Assembly (NCBI GenBank): GCA_022360055.1
Contig: JAKSDO010000299.1
Coordinates: 1-43,100, forward strand
DNA: 43,100 nucleotides
From: Cytophagales bacterium
GTDB lineage: Bacteria; Bacteroidota; Bacteroidia; Cytophagales; Cyclobacteriaceae
Direction: 5' to 3'
Shown piece by piece: positions 8,198 to 17,429 of this stretch (within the stretch, counting starts at the first letter, position 1; each line of letters starts with the position of its first letter). Made by a program: the position numbers and the translations under genes. The notes beneath the pieces were generated by a model. It was not told the origin of the DNA. It saw nothing but the letters and a program-made list of their open reading frames with translations, and made no database searches.

Positions 8198-9096
8198 AAA
8201 GAAAAGAATTTTTAAAACTAACTGCCGGCGCCGCAGTCGGCTCATTTGTATCTCCGGAATTATTTGCGCATCCATTTGGGGAAAAAAATAAACTGGGAAT
8301 CAAGAAGTGCCTGAAGTTCGGCATGGTCCGGGAAGACCTTTCCGTACTGGATAAGTTTAAATTGCTGAAAGACCTCGGGTTTCATGGTGTGGAGCTCGAC
8401 AGCCCGAATAACCTGGACAAAAAGGAAATTCTCGATGCCCGTGATAAAACCGGATTGGAGATTCCGGGCACCGTTAACTCCGTACATTGGAAATCCCCGC
8501 TGTCCGATCCGGACCCCAAGGTTAGGAAAACGTGCTTGGAATCGATGAAGTCTGCGTTAAAGGATACAAAAGAATACGGGGGCAACACGGTTTTGCTGGT
8601 ACCTGGAGTGGTAAATGAAAAAGTTTCTTACGACGAGGCTTATCGAAGGTCCCAGGTCGAGATTAAAAAATTGTTGCCGGTTGCCGAAAAAACCGGAGTG
8701 AAGATCGCGATTGAAAATGTGTGGAATAATTTCCTGATTAGCCCGATGGAGGCGGCCAGGTACATCGATGAGTTTGAAAGTGAGATGATTGGGTGGTACT
8801 TCGATGTTGGAAATATTGTGAGATACGGATGGCCTGAACAATGGATTAAAATATTGGGGCATCGGATCATTAAGCTCGATATCAAAGAATATAGCAGGAA
8901 GAAACAACAGGATGAAGGGATCTGGAAGGGGTTTGATGTAAAGCTCAACGAAGGCGATTGCAACTGGCCTGTTGTGATGGATGCCTTGGAAGAAATCGGC
9001 TACAGCGGAGGCTGGGGATCTGCGGAAGTGCCGGGCGGGGATCGTATACGGCTTCAGGATATATCCGAACGTATGGACAAAATTTTTAACAGTTAA
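8194..9096 (+). CDS. sugar phosphate isomerase/epimerase family protein (TIM barrel), exported
   Basis: 300 aa. N-terminal Tat-like signal without a second Arg (MKRKEFLKLTAGAAVGS), then a xylose-isomerase-like TIM barrel: GFHGVELDSP, an IAIENVWNNF strand with metal-binding Glu, GWYFDVGNIVRYG with Asp, IIKLDIKEY, and GYSGGWGSAEV near the end with the last Glu. Family members act on sugars or keto-sugars as isomerases, epimerases or lyases. Located behind the exported oxidoreductase, so it may use its product. The start codon lies at the 3' end of repeat copy 1. A weak hairpin GGGTTC/GAACCC follows at 9113-9138. Confidence 0.87.
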   Translation: MKRKEFLKLTAGAAVGSFVSPELFAHPFGEKNKLGIKKCLKFGMVREDLSVLDKFKLLKDLGFHGVELDSPNNLDKKEILDARDKTGLEIPGTVNSVHWKSPLSDPDPKVRKTCLESMKSALKDTKEYGGNTVLLVPGVVNEKVSYDEAYRRSQVEIKKLLPVAEKTGVKIAIENVWNNFLISPMEAARYIDEFESEMIGWYFDVGNIVRYGWPEQWIKILGHRIIKLDIKEYSRKKQQDEGIWKGFDVKLNEGDCNWPVVMDALEEIGYSGGWGSAEVPGGDRIRLQDISERMDKIFNS

Positions 9097-9159
9097 CCAA
9101 GTTTTTTACATTGGGTTCGGAGCGATTTTGCGGAACCCTACATTTTAACTTTTTTTTAA

Positions 9160-10080
9160 ATGCTCGATTTGGGATTTGTTAGCGCAATCTTAGCGGAAAA
9201 ATCGCTGGAAGAAGTCATTGACTTTGCTTCGGAAAATACATTTGGATGTGTGGAAATCATGTGTTGGCCAAAAGGAAAGGCCGAGCGGCGGTATGCGGGT
9301 GTAACCCACATCGATGTCGATGAACTGGATGAAGCCAAAGTTGATCATATAAAGAATTATCTGGCTTCCAAAAACATCTACATCTCCGGATTGGGATATT
9401 ATCCAAATCCACTGGATCCGGACGAGGAGCAATCCATGCAATATTTATCGCATATTAAAAAGGTCATCGATGCGGCATCAAAACTGGAGATACCGGTTGT
9501 AAATACGTTTATCGGCAGGGACCCCTCCAAAAACGTCACGGAGAATCTAAAGACTTTTGAAGCCAGATGGCCGGATATAATTAGTCATGCACAGGGATTG
9601 GGTATCAACATCGGCATTGAGAACTGCCCGATGTTTTTCACGGACGATGAATGGCCCGGAGGAAAAAATCTGGCGACGACTCCTGCGATTTGGGATCGCA
9701 TGTTTGAAATTATTCCAAATCAAAACTTTGGATTGAATTACGACCCGTCGCATATGATCTGGCAGCACATGGATGAAATAAAGCCCATTTATGAATACAG
9801 GGATCGATTGCATCACATTCATCTTAAAGATGTGAAAGTATTTAAGGACAAGCTTGACCGCGTCGGGATCATGGCCAATCCTTTGGAATATCACACGCCG
9901 AAATTACCGGGATACGGCGATGTGCGATGGGGAGATTTCTTTTCTGCCCTCACCGAAGTCGGGTATCGGGGACCGGTATGTATTGAAGTGGAAGACCGCG
10001 CCTTTGAAAATTCCGAGGAAGACATCAAAACTTCAATTCTAACCGGTCGCAACTTCCTGAGCCGGTATCTTGTTTTGTAA
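9160..10080 (+). CDS. sugar phosphate isomerase/epimerase family protein (TIM barrel), cytoplasmic
   Basis: 306 aa, no signal peptide. Xylose-isomerase-like barrel: GCVEIMCWP near the start, [10 protein letters not shown] with metal-ligand Glu, [11 protein letters not shown] with Asp/His, [10 protein letters not shown] with the His/Lys pair, and [12 protein letters not shown] with the final Glu. Likely converts a keto-sugar or related intermediate inside the cell after import. Third gene of the oxidoreductase run. Its TAA overlaps the ATG of the next small frame by one base (TAATG). Confidence 0.88.
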   Translation: MLDLGFVSAILAEKSLEEVIDFASENTFGCVEIMCWPKGKAERRYAGVTHIDVDELDEAKVDHIKNYLASKNIYISGLGYYPNPLDPDEEQSMQYLSHIKKVIDAASKLEIPVVNTFIGRDPSKNVTENLKTFEARWPDIISHAQGLGINIGIENCPMFFTDDEWPGGKNLATTPAIWDRMFEIIPNQNFGLNYDPSHMIWQHMDEIKPIYEYRDRLHHIHLKDVKVFKDKLDRVGIMANPLEYHTPKLPGYGDVRWGDFFSALTEVGYRGPVCIEVEDRAFENSEEDIKTSILTGRNFLSRYLVL

Positions 10081-10295
10081 TGGTTTTTATAGGGCCTTTT
10101 AGTTTCACGCCTGACTTCAGCCAATTGGGATTTACGGACGAGCTCCGGGAGAAATATGTGCGGGAGGAAATAGACATATCCTGGCTTGCCCGGGTCGTTC
10201 GGGAGCACAAAGGGCTTTACACAATTCAAAATACCGATGGTCAAAGTGGAATCGCAATGATTTTTGATGAAATTCACCGGTTGGCTATGGTCTGA
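10080..10295 (+). pseudogene. RsgA (YjeQ)-like N-terminal fragment, GTPase domain missing
   Basis: 71 aa. The stretch LGFTDELREKY...ISWLARVVREHKGLYTI resembles the N-terminus and start of the OB fold of the ribosome-assembly GTPase RsgA, where the pattern LGF...ARV..EH...Y.V is common. After NTDGQ the likeness ends and a short unrelated tail leads to a stop. There is no G1-G4 GTPase region; the next gene begins 46 bp later. Probably a broken remnant; a free-standing small RNA-binding protein is the alternative. The TAATG overlap with the preceding gene could give translational coupling or be accidental. Confidence 0.5.
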
Positions 10296-10340
10296 GTAAT
10301 CGCAAATCAAGGATAGCTCACAATCATTTTAATCTTTTTT

Positions 10341-11144
10341 ATGAGAAAAAGTTCAATTTCAACAATTCTTCTGGGGCTGATAATTTCTGCAAACGTCTCG
10401 GGCCAGGGAATGATGCTCTTAAGGAACGGCCACTCCCACAATGATTATACCAGGGACCGGCCATTGTATGATGCCCTGAATTTCGGCTATACGAGCATAG
10501 AAGTTGATGTGTATTTGCACAATGGTCGAATGGTGGTCACGCATGACGATACGGATCTGGATGAGAAACCCTCCCTTCAGGATTTATATCTGGATCCCCT
10601 GAAATCAATCATAGAAAATAATGGCGGAACCGTCTTTGAAAAGGACAGGACCCGGCTGGTGTTGATGATCGACCTGAAGTCCGAAAAGGTATCCACCTAT
10701 CTCGCGCTCAGGGAAATTTGCAAAAACTATCTCGATATTATAGAGCGGAATGAAAATGGAAAAACTGTCGAAGGTCCCGTAAGGCTTTTGCTTTCCGGTG
10801 GACCGCCCATTGATTTGATTGAAAAGGAGGCCGAAAGGATCTTTTTTGTGGACGGATCCATCGATCAATGGTCGATGGATTATCCCGTAAGTTTGATGCC
10901 GCGAGCGAGCGCCAATTATCGTTCGTATTTCCGGTGGCATGGAAACGATAAAATGCCCGGAGCTGAGGAAGAAAAGTTAAGAGACCTGATCCGGAAAGCA
11001 CATAGCGCGGGGAGGAAAGTCCGGTTTTGGGGATGTCCAAATCGCCCTGAAGTCTGGGAAAAACTTCTGGATGAAGGCGTGGACTGGATCAATGTAGACG
11101 ATCTCAAGGGGTTCCGAAATTTTTTCATGGAGTACAAAGACTGA
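10341..11144 (+). CDS. GDPD/PI-PLC-superfamily phosphodiesterase, secreted (AIM6-like)
   Basis: 267 aa with a signal peptide (to about SGQG). GHSHNDYTRDRPLYDAL, SIEVDVYLHNG and VTHDD give the His/Glu/Asp set of glycerophosphodiester-phosphodiesterase-like TIM barrels; later LMIDLKSE and a terminal FWGCPNRPEVW...GVDWINVDD complete the barrel. HSHNDY is typical of the sub-family with eukaryotic AIM6 relatives. Probably periplasmic, cleaving a phosphodiester; substrate unknown. Last gene of the plus-strand run. Confidence 0.85.
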   Translation: MRKSSISTILLGLIISANVSGQGMMLLRNGHSHNDYTRDRPLYDALNFGYTSIEVDVYLHNGRMVVTHDDTDLDEKPSLQDLYLDPLKSIIENNGGTVFEKDRTRLVLMIDLKSEKVSTYLALREICKNYLDIIERNENGKTVEGPVRLLLSGGPPIDLIEKEAERIFFVDGSIDQWSMDYPVSLMPRASANYRSYFRWHGNDKMPGAEEEKLRDLIRKAHSAGRKVRFWGCPNRPEVWEKLLDEGVDWINVDDLKGFRNFFMEYKD

Positions 11145-11173
11145 TGTTTCAGGATTCCCGGTTTTACGTGCTG

Positions 11174-11192
11174 AAAAAGATCGTTGACGATC
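11174..11192 (-). terminator. short hairpin and T-run, minus strand
   Basis: GATCG (11179-11183) and CGATC (11188-11192) with a 4-base loop; on the minus strand it is followed by TTTTT (11178-11174). It is downstream of the minus-strand membrane-protein gene ending at 11264. The 5-bp stem is weak. Confidence 0.35.
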
Positions 11193-11263
11193 GTTAAAAA
11201 ACAGATAGAACCTAATCCGGATTACAAGATGTCAGGCCTGGAATATTCCGCGACCTTTTCGAA

Positions 11264-11632
11264 TTAGTCCATATTTGTCGGCATGATCCAGCTTCTGAGG
11301 TAACTGCCGGTCAGCGCTCCGAATCCTCCGACCACTCCACCAATACATGCGGTCGCCAGAATTAGGGACCAACTGTTTGGCAAAGAGAAGATTTCCGCCA
11401 CACGGCTCGTAAGTATGGAATCGGTTTTGATGTCCGTAAGAGCTGCCATAAAAAACCACAATATCCCTATCCCGAGAAAACCGGCAATGAATGAAGACGT
11501 TCCCCCGGTCGAAATGATAAAACCGATTAGAAAACTTGCAATAACGATCGACCACCAGGGAAAGATGGTCTGAAGCAAAAAGGCCAGAACGGCAGTAAAT
11601 CCGATTTTTAATATCACTTTAAAGCTGTTCAT
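11264..11632 (-). CDS. small membrane protein, about 122 aa
   Basis: Hydrophobic protein with three or four predicted membrane spans (VILKIGFTAVLAFLLQTIF, WSIVIASFLIGFIIS, FIAGFLGIGILWFFMAAL, WSLILATACIGGVVGGFGAL). No family recognised. The Met at 11632 is preferred because its ATG overlaps the TGA of the penicillin acylase gene (ATGA, 11629-11632), which suggests translational coupling; the longer frame up to 11728 only shadows the acylase. Its job may be linked to the acylase, but nothing in sequence shows how. Confidence 0.75.
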   Translation of the reverse strand: MNSFKVILKIGFTAVLAFLLQTIFPWWSIVIASFLIGFIISTGGTSSFIAGFLGIGILWFFMAALTDIKTDSILTSRVAEIFSLPNSWSLILATACIGGVVGGFGALTGSYLRSWIMPTNMD

Positions 11633-14049
11633 CGTGTGGAGGTTAATGTCTGGGAAAAAATAATCCTCGGATTTGAAGGATCGGGACCGGTTAAAAACAG
11701 CAGCTCGTAGTAATGACCGGTCGCCCATGCTTCTACCATATGATCATAATATTTGCTGCCGGGATTGCCGGATTGTCCGCCGGGGTAATGGCCCCAGGCT
11801 TTTATGCCTTTCGGATCAAGTTCGACAATAATTCGTTGGCTGGGCCCATGGTTGGCCCCTGTCGCATTAACGACAGCGCCTCGATTCCCCCCGGTTAATA
11901 TATTGTGATCACCTAAAGCCCCGATGCGCAACTGATGACCAATATAGGTATCCTTATAGGTTGCCCAGGAAATATCCCCACGACCCCTGAGCATTTCAAC
12001 TTCACCGATCATTTCCTTAAAAGCGCGTAAAATCAGGTCTCTGACTGTTTCTGTCGAATCGGTAAGTTTGTCGTCAAAAAAGTCGAGCTCGGGATGTTCT
12101 TTCATCAGTTTAATCGTCGAGTAATCCGTGGGATATCTCAGCGCAATGTCGTTTTCCAGCGAAGTTCTTATTTCATCCCAAATGCCATCGTACAGTCTGC
12201 TGTACCAGATCTCATAATAAACGGCAGCATCGGAACCTTTATTGTAAAATCTGTCCCAGCGAGCAAGCTTCTCCAGAATATTCATTTCCGGGGCGGAGAG
12301 TGCCGCTCCTTTCATACATTCAAGCATCAGCGGCAAACTTTCTTCCGCCTTCAAACTGTAATTGTCGAAATGAAGATTTTTCAGATCATCGATGGTGACC
12401 GAGTCATCCGAGCGCAGCACATCATTGATCCTGCGATTTCTGTAGGTCTCATATTTCGTTGATGTAACATAATACGGGTATGTCGAGTCGGCAGGGTGCT
12501 GATTCGCCGATGACACAAAGCCTCGTTCGGGATTTTTCCAGAAAGGATTGTGCGCATTGGGGATATATTGAGTCCAATTGTTGGATGAGCTCGTGCCGTC
12601 TTTGAGAAATTTACCTTCCTCATAATCATTCAAGGGGTATTTGCCCTGGACACGATGGGCAATATCGCCTTTTGATGAAGCGAAAACCACATTTTGCGCC
12701 GGAGAAGTGAAATAATTCAGAGCCTCCATGTAATCATCAAAGCCCTTGGCTCTGTTAATGCCGTAAAACATCTTGAAAGCGTCGGACGGGTCGTGGTCGA
12801 TCCATCTTCTTGCATACCCTGCCTTTTGTGATTCGCCGCGGTAGGTCGGATCATACGATACAGGTCCGAATTCGGTATAAACAACAGTATCGTAAAATGT
12901 TTCCTGACTGCGGATCTTTATTTCTTCCACAACTTTTTTGGTCGGCACATATTCACCATTCAGCAAGTAGCTGCTTCTGGTTTCGTCTTTAAATTCAATT
13001 TTATACCAATCCACCAGGTCGCGCTGGGCATTTGTCATTCCCCATGCAATGGAATCCGTGAAGCCGGTAATTACAAAGGGAACCCCGGGCAAGCTATGTC
13101 CGAAGACATTGATGTCTCCGCAATTCAATTGGTTGTAAAACCAGAGGGATGGCATATACAATTTTAAATGCATGTCGTTGCAAAGCAGGGCATTTCCTGT
13201 CGCCGATTTTGTTGGCGCTATGGCCCAGTTGTTACTCCCGTTGGAAGGTGATGGTTTGGGCTGCAAATTCAGTGACACCGGCCCGTTGATGTTCTTCTGT
13301 TTGTTGTGCTTTACAATCGGATCGAATTTCCAACCGTTGGGTTGATCGACTACGGCATCTTTGTAGTTTTCAACGTCGGGATAAATAAGGTCCAGGAGCT
13401 CCTTGCCATAGATGGATTTGAAATTCGTATTTTCGAAATCTCTTTCGGAGGAATTCAGCATATCCGCCATGAATTTGTACAGCAAACCCGACTTGTCGGA
13501 TGTCCATTTTTCCGGTCGGTAGTCCAGAAGTTTGTACTCGAATGGATAGGTCTTATAGGAGAGTCGGGAGATATATGCGTTAACTCCGAGCGCATACAAT
13601 TCATTTAACTGTCTGGATCGAACATCCATATTTTCTATGAAGTTTTTTGCGCCGAAGGTCATTCCTTTTCGGCGCTGCCACCTGTCCATATCGAGAGTAA
13701 GCTCACCGACGATTTCGGAAAGTCGGCCTGCGGCTGCATGGGTTTGAAATTCCATCTGCCACAGCCGGTGACAGGCGTGCACATATCCGATGGCCACAAA
13801 CAGATCATCTTCGTGATCCGCAAAAATGTGGGGCACCAGCATGTCATCATAGAGTATCTTTACCTTTCCGGACAGTCCGGGAATTTCAAAGTTTTTCGGA
13901 AGCGCGATCCCGGATTCGGCATTTGCCCAAAATCCACTTGCCGGATCGAGGAACTTACCCAAGGGTGGAATGGGACCAATTTTTACATCCAGCGCGATTA
14001 CTATTGCAATGGTAATGATTAACGTGATGAAAAAGCGAACCATCTTCAT
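11629..14049 (-). CDS. penicillin acylase family protein (S45 Ntn hydrolase)
   Basis: About 806 aa with an N-terminal membrane-spanning signal (MVRFFITLIITIAIVIALDV). The precursor has an alpha part with the HIFADHEDDLFVAIGYVHA element, a spacer, then the self-cleavage site G-S272-N-N-W that exposes the N-terminal Ser nucleophile of the beta subunit (NNWAIAP...LLCNDMHL). A C-terminal ANHGPSQRIIVELD block is also family-typical. Periplasmic amide hydrolase; natural substrates in this family range from beta-lactams to acyl-homoserine lactones. Met at 14049 is chosen over 14079 because the signal then begins normally. Confidence 0.9.
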   Translation of the reverse strand: MKMVRFFITLIITIAIVIALDVKIGPIPPLGKFLDPASGFWANAESGIALPKNFEIPGLSGKVKILYDDMLVPHIFADHEDDLFVAIGYVHACHRLWQMEFQTHAAAGRLSEIVGELTLDMDRWQRRKGMTFGAKNFIENMDVRSRQLNELYALGVNAYISRLSYKTYPFEYKLLDYRPEKWTSDKSGLLYKFMADMLNSSERDFENTNFKSIYGKELLDLIYPDVENYKDAVVDQPNGWKFDPIVKHNKQKNINGPVSLNLQPKPSPSNGSNNWAIAPTKSATGNALLCNDMHLKLYMPSLWFYNQLNCGDINVFGHSLPGVPFVITGFTDSIAWGMTNAQRDLVDWYKIEFKDETRSSYLLNGEYVPTKKVVEEIKIRSQETFYDTVVYTEFGPVSYDPTYRGESQKAGYARRWIDHDPSDAFKMFYGINRAKGFDDYMEALNYFTSPAQNVVFASSKGDIAHRVQGKYPLNDYEEGKFLKDGTSSSNNWTQYIPNAHNPFWKNPERGFVSSANQHPADSTYPYYVTSTKYETYRNRRINDVLRSDDSVTIDDLKNLHFDNYSLKAEESLPLMLECMKGAALSAPEMNILEKLARWDRFYNKGSDAAVYYEIWYSRLYDGIWDEIRTSLENDIALRYPTDYSTIKLMKEHPELDFFDDKLTDSTETVRDLILRAFKEMIGEVEMLRGRGDISWATYKDTYIGHQLRIGALGDHNILTGGNRGAVVNATGANHGPSQRIIVELDPKGIKAWGHYPGGQSGNPGSKYYDHMVEAWATGHYYELLFLTGPDPSNPRIIFSQTLTSTR

Positions 14050-14278
14050 TCGGCATTTGTTGGACAGCAAAAAAAGCATGGCAAATTAGGGATTTTATCG
14101 ATGTGCGCAAAAAAACGCTCCTTTAATTCCGTTCTTCGGGTGCCGGGGCGGCAGCTCTTACGGTGGACTCGGACCAAAGCCGGCCCGGATGATCGTCAAA
14201 AAATCAAGCGCATAATTACATTAGATACGTAATTGTTTTTAGAATTAATTAAATTGAGCGAGAAACCGATTTTTTAGT

Positions 14279-14449
14279 ATGAAGAATTCAAGAAGATCAT
14301 TTTTAAAGAAAAGCGCTCTGGGATGCAGATCGAGAATTATTTATCAACGACCGGGAAGCCAACACCATGCTGTCCAGAGCGCCAAGACCCAAATGGGCTT
14401 TGGCATAAAGTTTTTATCGGTATCTTCCATCCCGATACATCCGGGATGA
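14279..14449 (+). pseudogene. Tat signal peptide stub of a lost exported protein
   Basis: A 56-codon frame starts MKNSRRSFLKKSALG, a textbook twin-arginine signal, then turns into unrelated low-quality sequence and stops. The break coincides with an inverted repeat GCGCTCTGG (14313-14321) / CCAGAGCGC (14374-14382). Such signals in this organism precede oxidoreductases or TIM barrels (compare 6808), so this is probably the 5' end left by a deletion. The rest of the roughly 400-bp gap 14080-14477 shows no other gene. Confidence 0.5.
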
Positions 14450-14463
14450 TCCCCGATTTTTTT
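14428..14463 (+). terminator. hairpin with T-run upstream of the GH-like lipoprotein gene
   Basis: CATCCCG (14428-14434) and CGGGATG (14442-14448) with a 7-base loop, then a T-run at 14457-14463. It would end transcription through the Tat stub and insulate the next gene. Confidence 0.4.
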
Positions 14464-14477
14464 GTACCCAGACTATA

Positions 14478-16358
14478 ATGGAAATGAGTGACATCGCGAA
14501 ACAAATATTTCAACACCAACGGATTTTGATTGGCTTATCAGGCATTATCCTAGCGCATTGCATTATCAGTTGTCAATGCCCTGAAAATAGTGCGGACGAC
14601 AACTACAATTTCGCATGGCAGCATCGGAACGATCTGAGATTGAGCACCTACATCACAGCTCATTCGGCAGAACGGTTTTTAAGCACAGCGGAAGGCAGGA
14701 GGGAGGCCACCTCACTGATGAAAGCCAATGGCATTACCAAAGTCTATATCGAGGTTTATCGCAGCGGATTGGTTGTGCCTCAGGAATTGTTGTCCCTGGC
14801 AGCCGGGTATTTTGAACATCAAGGGTTTGAAGTCGTAGGAGGAATTGCAACTGTACCGGGACGGGACTTTGGTGTAAAGCAGGAGGGGCGCCTGGGCTGG
14901 TTCAACTGGCAGAATCCGAAAACCCGGCAAGACCTGAAACAGGTGATGCTTGGCGCAGCCGAAGTTTTCGATACGTTTATTGTAGATGATTTCCTGTGTA
15001 CCGGAGATACCAGCCTGGAATCCAAAGCCGCCAGGGGAGATCGAAGCTGGTCGGTATACCGAAGGGAATTGTTGACAGAACTGGCTTCTTCCATTTTCAT
15101 CGAGCCTGCCAGGTCCGTAAATCCCGATATTCACCTGATCATTAAATATCCCCAATGGTACGACCGGTTTCACAGGTTCGGGTACGATGTGGAAAGTGGC
15201 CCCAAATTGTTTGATGAAGTATGGGTAGGCACTGAAACACGTGGGCAGTACACGCAACGTTATGGGTTTGTGCAGCCTTACGAGGGATTTGTAAATTACC
15301 GGTGGATCGCCTCTTTGTCAGGAGATAAAATCGGTGGCGCCTGGTTCGATCACGGGGATTGCGATCACCTGGATTTCATCGAGCAAGCTTACCAATCCGT
15401 GTTGGCCGGGGCCGGCGAGATTGTCATCTTTAATTACGACAGCTTTGTTTACGGTCATCCGGGGCATCACCTGCTCCGTACGGATTTTGAAAAACTGATT
15501 CGGCTGGCCAAGGCAATAAAATTGTCGCCGGTGGTTGGAATCCCATCCTACAAACCGCCACACAGCGATGCGGGCGGAGACCTGTACATCATGGATTTCA
15601 TCGGCATGTTTGGCGTACCCATCGTTCCGGTGTCCGAGTATCCGGAAGAAGCCCATACCATCTTTCTGCCCACTCAGGCAGTTGCCGATCCGGACATTGT
15701 TGAGAAAGTGAAAGCCTCATACGATCGCGGAGCCCGGATGATTTTTACGGCCGGTTTTTTAGCTGCGGTAGATGACCGGGGCGGGCTTTCGGCATTGGCG
15801 GGTATTTCAAAACCGGCTACACAGCAAATCCGGGCGGATGGTATCGAAGCCCCGGAAGGAGTTGTACAAGTAGAGAGATCCCTGGATTTGGAAAGCCCCC
15901 TGGAAATTTTGGATGGAGAGGTCCTGCTCAACGCGAGGCAAAATGACCTGAGCGTGCCGTTTTTAACGCGGAGCAAAGATCGGCGGATTTTTGTGCTTAA
16001 TTCGCATACGTTTTCGGAAGCAGATTTCGAGGCCGTCGGAGAGGTCTTGTTATGCCCGCGACCTTTGGGATTACTCGATCTGCCGCGAAGCTGGGCAAAT
16101 GAGCTAAGACAAGCTTTTAATGCCGGTGTGGAGGTCGACCTGGATGCGCCGGCACGCGTGACCATGCAAACGCTTGGATCCGGCGAGGCAGTTTTGTACA
16201 ATTACAACCGGAAAGAAGCGGAGATCACCTTAAAGGGGCTGGCAGACTGCGATCATTTCGATCTGTTCAGCAATCGAAAAATATCCGTAGCCGATGGAAA
16301 AGCGAAGATCAGGATGCCTCCGAGGTCCGGGATTTGGCTGGGGAGTAACGAACGTTAG
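14478..16358 (+). CDS. lipoprotein with glycosidase-like TIM barrel, family not recognised
   Basis: 626 aa. N-terminal hydrophobic segment with a Cys-rich lipobox region (AHCIISCQC). The first two thirds look like a GH-type TIM barrel: TYITAHSAERF, KVYIEVYRSGL, FIVDDFLCTGD (possible acid pair after a strand), HLIIKYPQWYD, FDEVWVGTETRG. The last part looks like a glutamine-amidotransferase-like or accessory fold plus a beta-sandwich tail. Similar uncharacterised proteins are, from memory, found in Bacteroidota, Verrucomicrobia and Planctomycetes. Probably a surface or periplasmic carbohydrate-active protein, in line with the neighbouring esterase. Confidence 0.7.
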   Translation: MEMSDIAKQIFQHQRILIGLSGIILAHCIISCQCPENSADDNYNFAWQHRNDLRLSTYITAHSAERFLSTAEGRREATSLMKANGITKVYIEVYRSGLVVPQELLSLAAGYFEHQGFEVVGGIATVPGRDFGVKQEGRLGWFNWQNPKTRQDLKQVMLGAAEVFDTFIVDDFLCTGDTSLESKAARGDRSWSVYRRELLTELASSIFIEPARSVNPDIHLIIKYPQWYDRFHRFGYDVESGPKLFDEVWVGTETRGQYTQRYGFVQPYEGFVNYRWIASLSGDKIGGAWFDHGDCDHLDFIEQAYQSVLAGAGEIVIFNYDSFVYGHPGHHLLRTDFEKLIRLAKAIKLSPVVGIPSYKPPHSDAGGDLYIMDFIGMFGVPIVPVSEYPEEAHTIFLPTQAVADPDIVEKVKASYDRGARMIFTAGFLAAVDDRGGLSALAGISKPATQQIRADGIEAPEGVVQVERSLDLESPLEILDGEVLLNARQNDLSVPFLTRSKDRRIFVLNSHTFSEADFEAVGEVLLCPRPLGLLDLPRSWANELRQAFNAGVEVDLDAPARVTMQTLGSGEAVLYNYNRKEAEITLKGLADCDHFDLFSNRKISVADGKAKIRMPPRSGIWLGSNER

Positions 16359-16483
16359 TCAGGGCGTTTCGTGTGCCGGTGTCTCCCTGCGATAACTCTT
16401 CCGGTAAAACATAAGACGACCGAAAACATGGTATGAGCGTTTAAATTCTTATCTTAGCTCTTTTAACGCATATATTAAAATAC

Positions 16484-17407
16484 ATGAGAGCTTTTTATTG
16501 TTGCCTGATCGCCTGGCATACTTTACTTCCATCTATTTCGCTTAGCCAGGAAACCGAAAAAATAAAACTTTTTTATCTCGGGGGGCAGTCCAATATGGAT
16601 GGTTATGGCCGCAATAAAGAATTGCCTGCATCTCTGAATACGGAGTTCGAAGATGTATGGATTTTCCACGGCAATGTAGTGAAAGATGATTCGATAAATG
16701 GCGGGCTCGGAAAATGGACAAAACTAAAGCCGGGGCATGGCGTCGGCTTTTCTTCCGACGGCAAAGAAAACAACTATTCGGAAAGATTCGGTGTCGAATT
16801 GTCTTTTGCAGCCAGAATAAAGGAATTGTATCCCAATGAGAAAATTGCGATTATAAAATATTCCAAAGGAGGTACGTCGATCGACAGTGTTGCCGCAAGG
16901 CATTTCGGCTGTTGGGAAGCCGATTACCGGGGAAGAACAGGTCAAAATCAATACGACTATTTTCTTTCGACCATAAGGAATGCAATGATGTACGGCGACA
17001 TCGATGACGACGGAATCAACGATCAATTGATTCCGTGTGGAATTCTATGGATGCAGGGAGAGAGCGACGGTGACTATACCGAAGCAGTTGCGCTCAGATA
17101 TTTCCATAACCTGAAACGGCTGATGGACCTGATGCGCGCAGCGTTACTAGTCGATGATTTACCGGTGGTAATCGGGAAAATATCCGATTCGTGGAACGAC
17201 AAAGAAGACGGAAAGGTCTGGGATTACGGGGAATTGGTTCAATATGCGCAGGAAAAATACGCCCGCACAGATAAAAGCGCGGGCATCGTGAGGACCACAA
17301 GATACTATAAATATTCGGATCCCTGGCATTATGATAGTGAGGGGTATATCGATTTGGGCAAGCAGTTTGCCAATGCGATTTATGAGTTAAACGGCAAGAG
17401 GAAATAA
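16484..17407 (+). CDS. SASA-domain (CE6-like) carbohydrate esterase, sialate O-acetylesterase family
   Basis: 307 aa with signal peptide (about 1-21). SGNH-type hydrolase: GGQSNMDGYG with nucleophile S36, conserved YSKGGTSID, WMQGESD with the block-III Gly-Glu-Ser, and D279-P-W-H282 near the C-terminus completing the triad. Removes acetyl groups from sugars (sialic acid, xylan or other acetylated glycans). It lies between a GH-like lipoprotein and a convergent BNR protein, fitting a role in trimming an acetylated glycan. Confidence 0.86.
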   Translation: MRAFYCCLIAWHTLLPSISLSQETEKIKLFYLGGQSNMDGYGRNKELPASLNTEFEDVWIFHGNVVKDDSINGGLGKWTKLKPGHGVGFSSDGKENNYSERFGVELSFAARIKELYPNEKIAIIKYSKGGTSIDSVAARHFGCWEADYRGRTGQNQYDYFLSTIRNAMMYGDIDDDGINDQLIPCGILWMQGESDGDYTEAVALRYFHNLKRLMDLMRAALLVDDLPVVIGKISDSWNDKEDGKVWDYGELVQYAQEKYARTDKSAGIVRTTRYYKYSDPWHYDSEGYIDLGKQFANAIYELNGKRK

Positions 17408-17429
17408 GCCGCCGGAATATTGCCTTACC

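Noticed and set aside
11633-11728. Longer N-terminus for the small membrane protein
   Set aside because: The extra 32 residues overlap the acylase coding end and are polar; the ATGA start gives a normal membrane protein.
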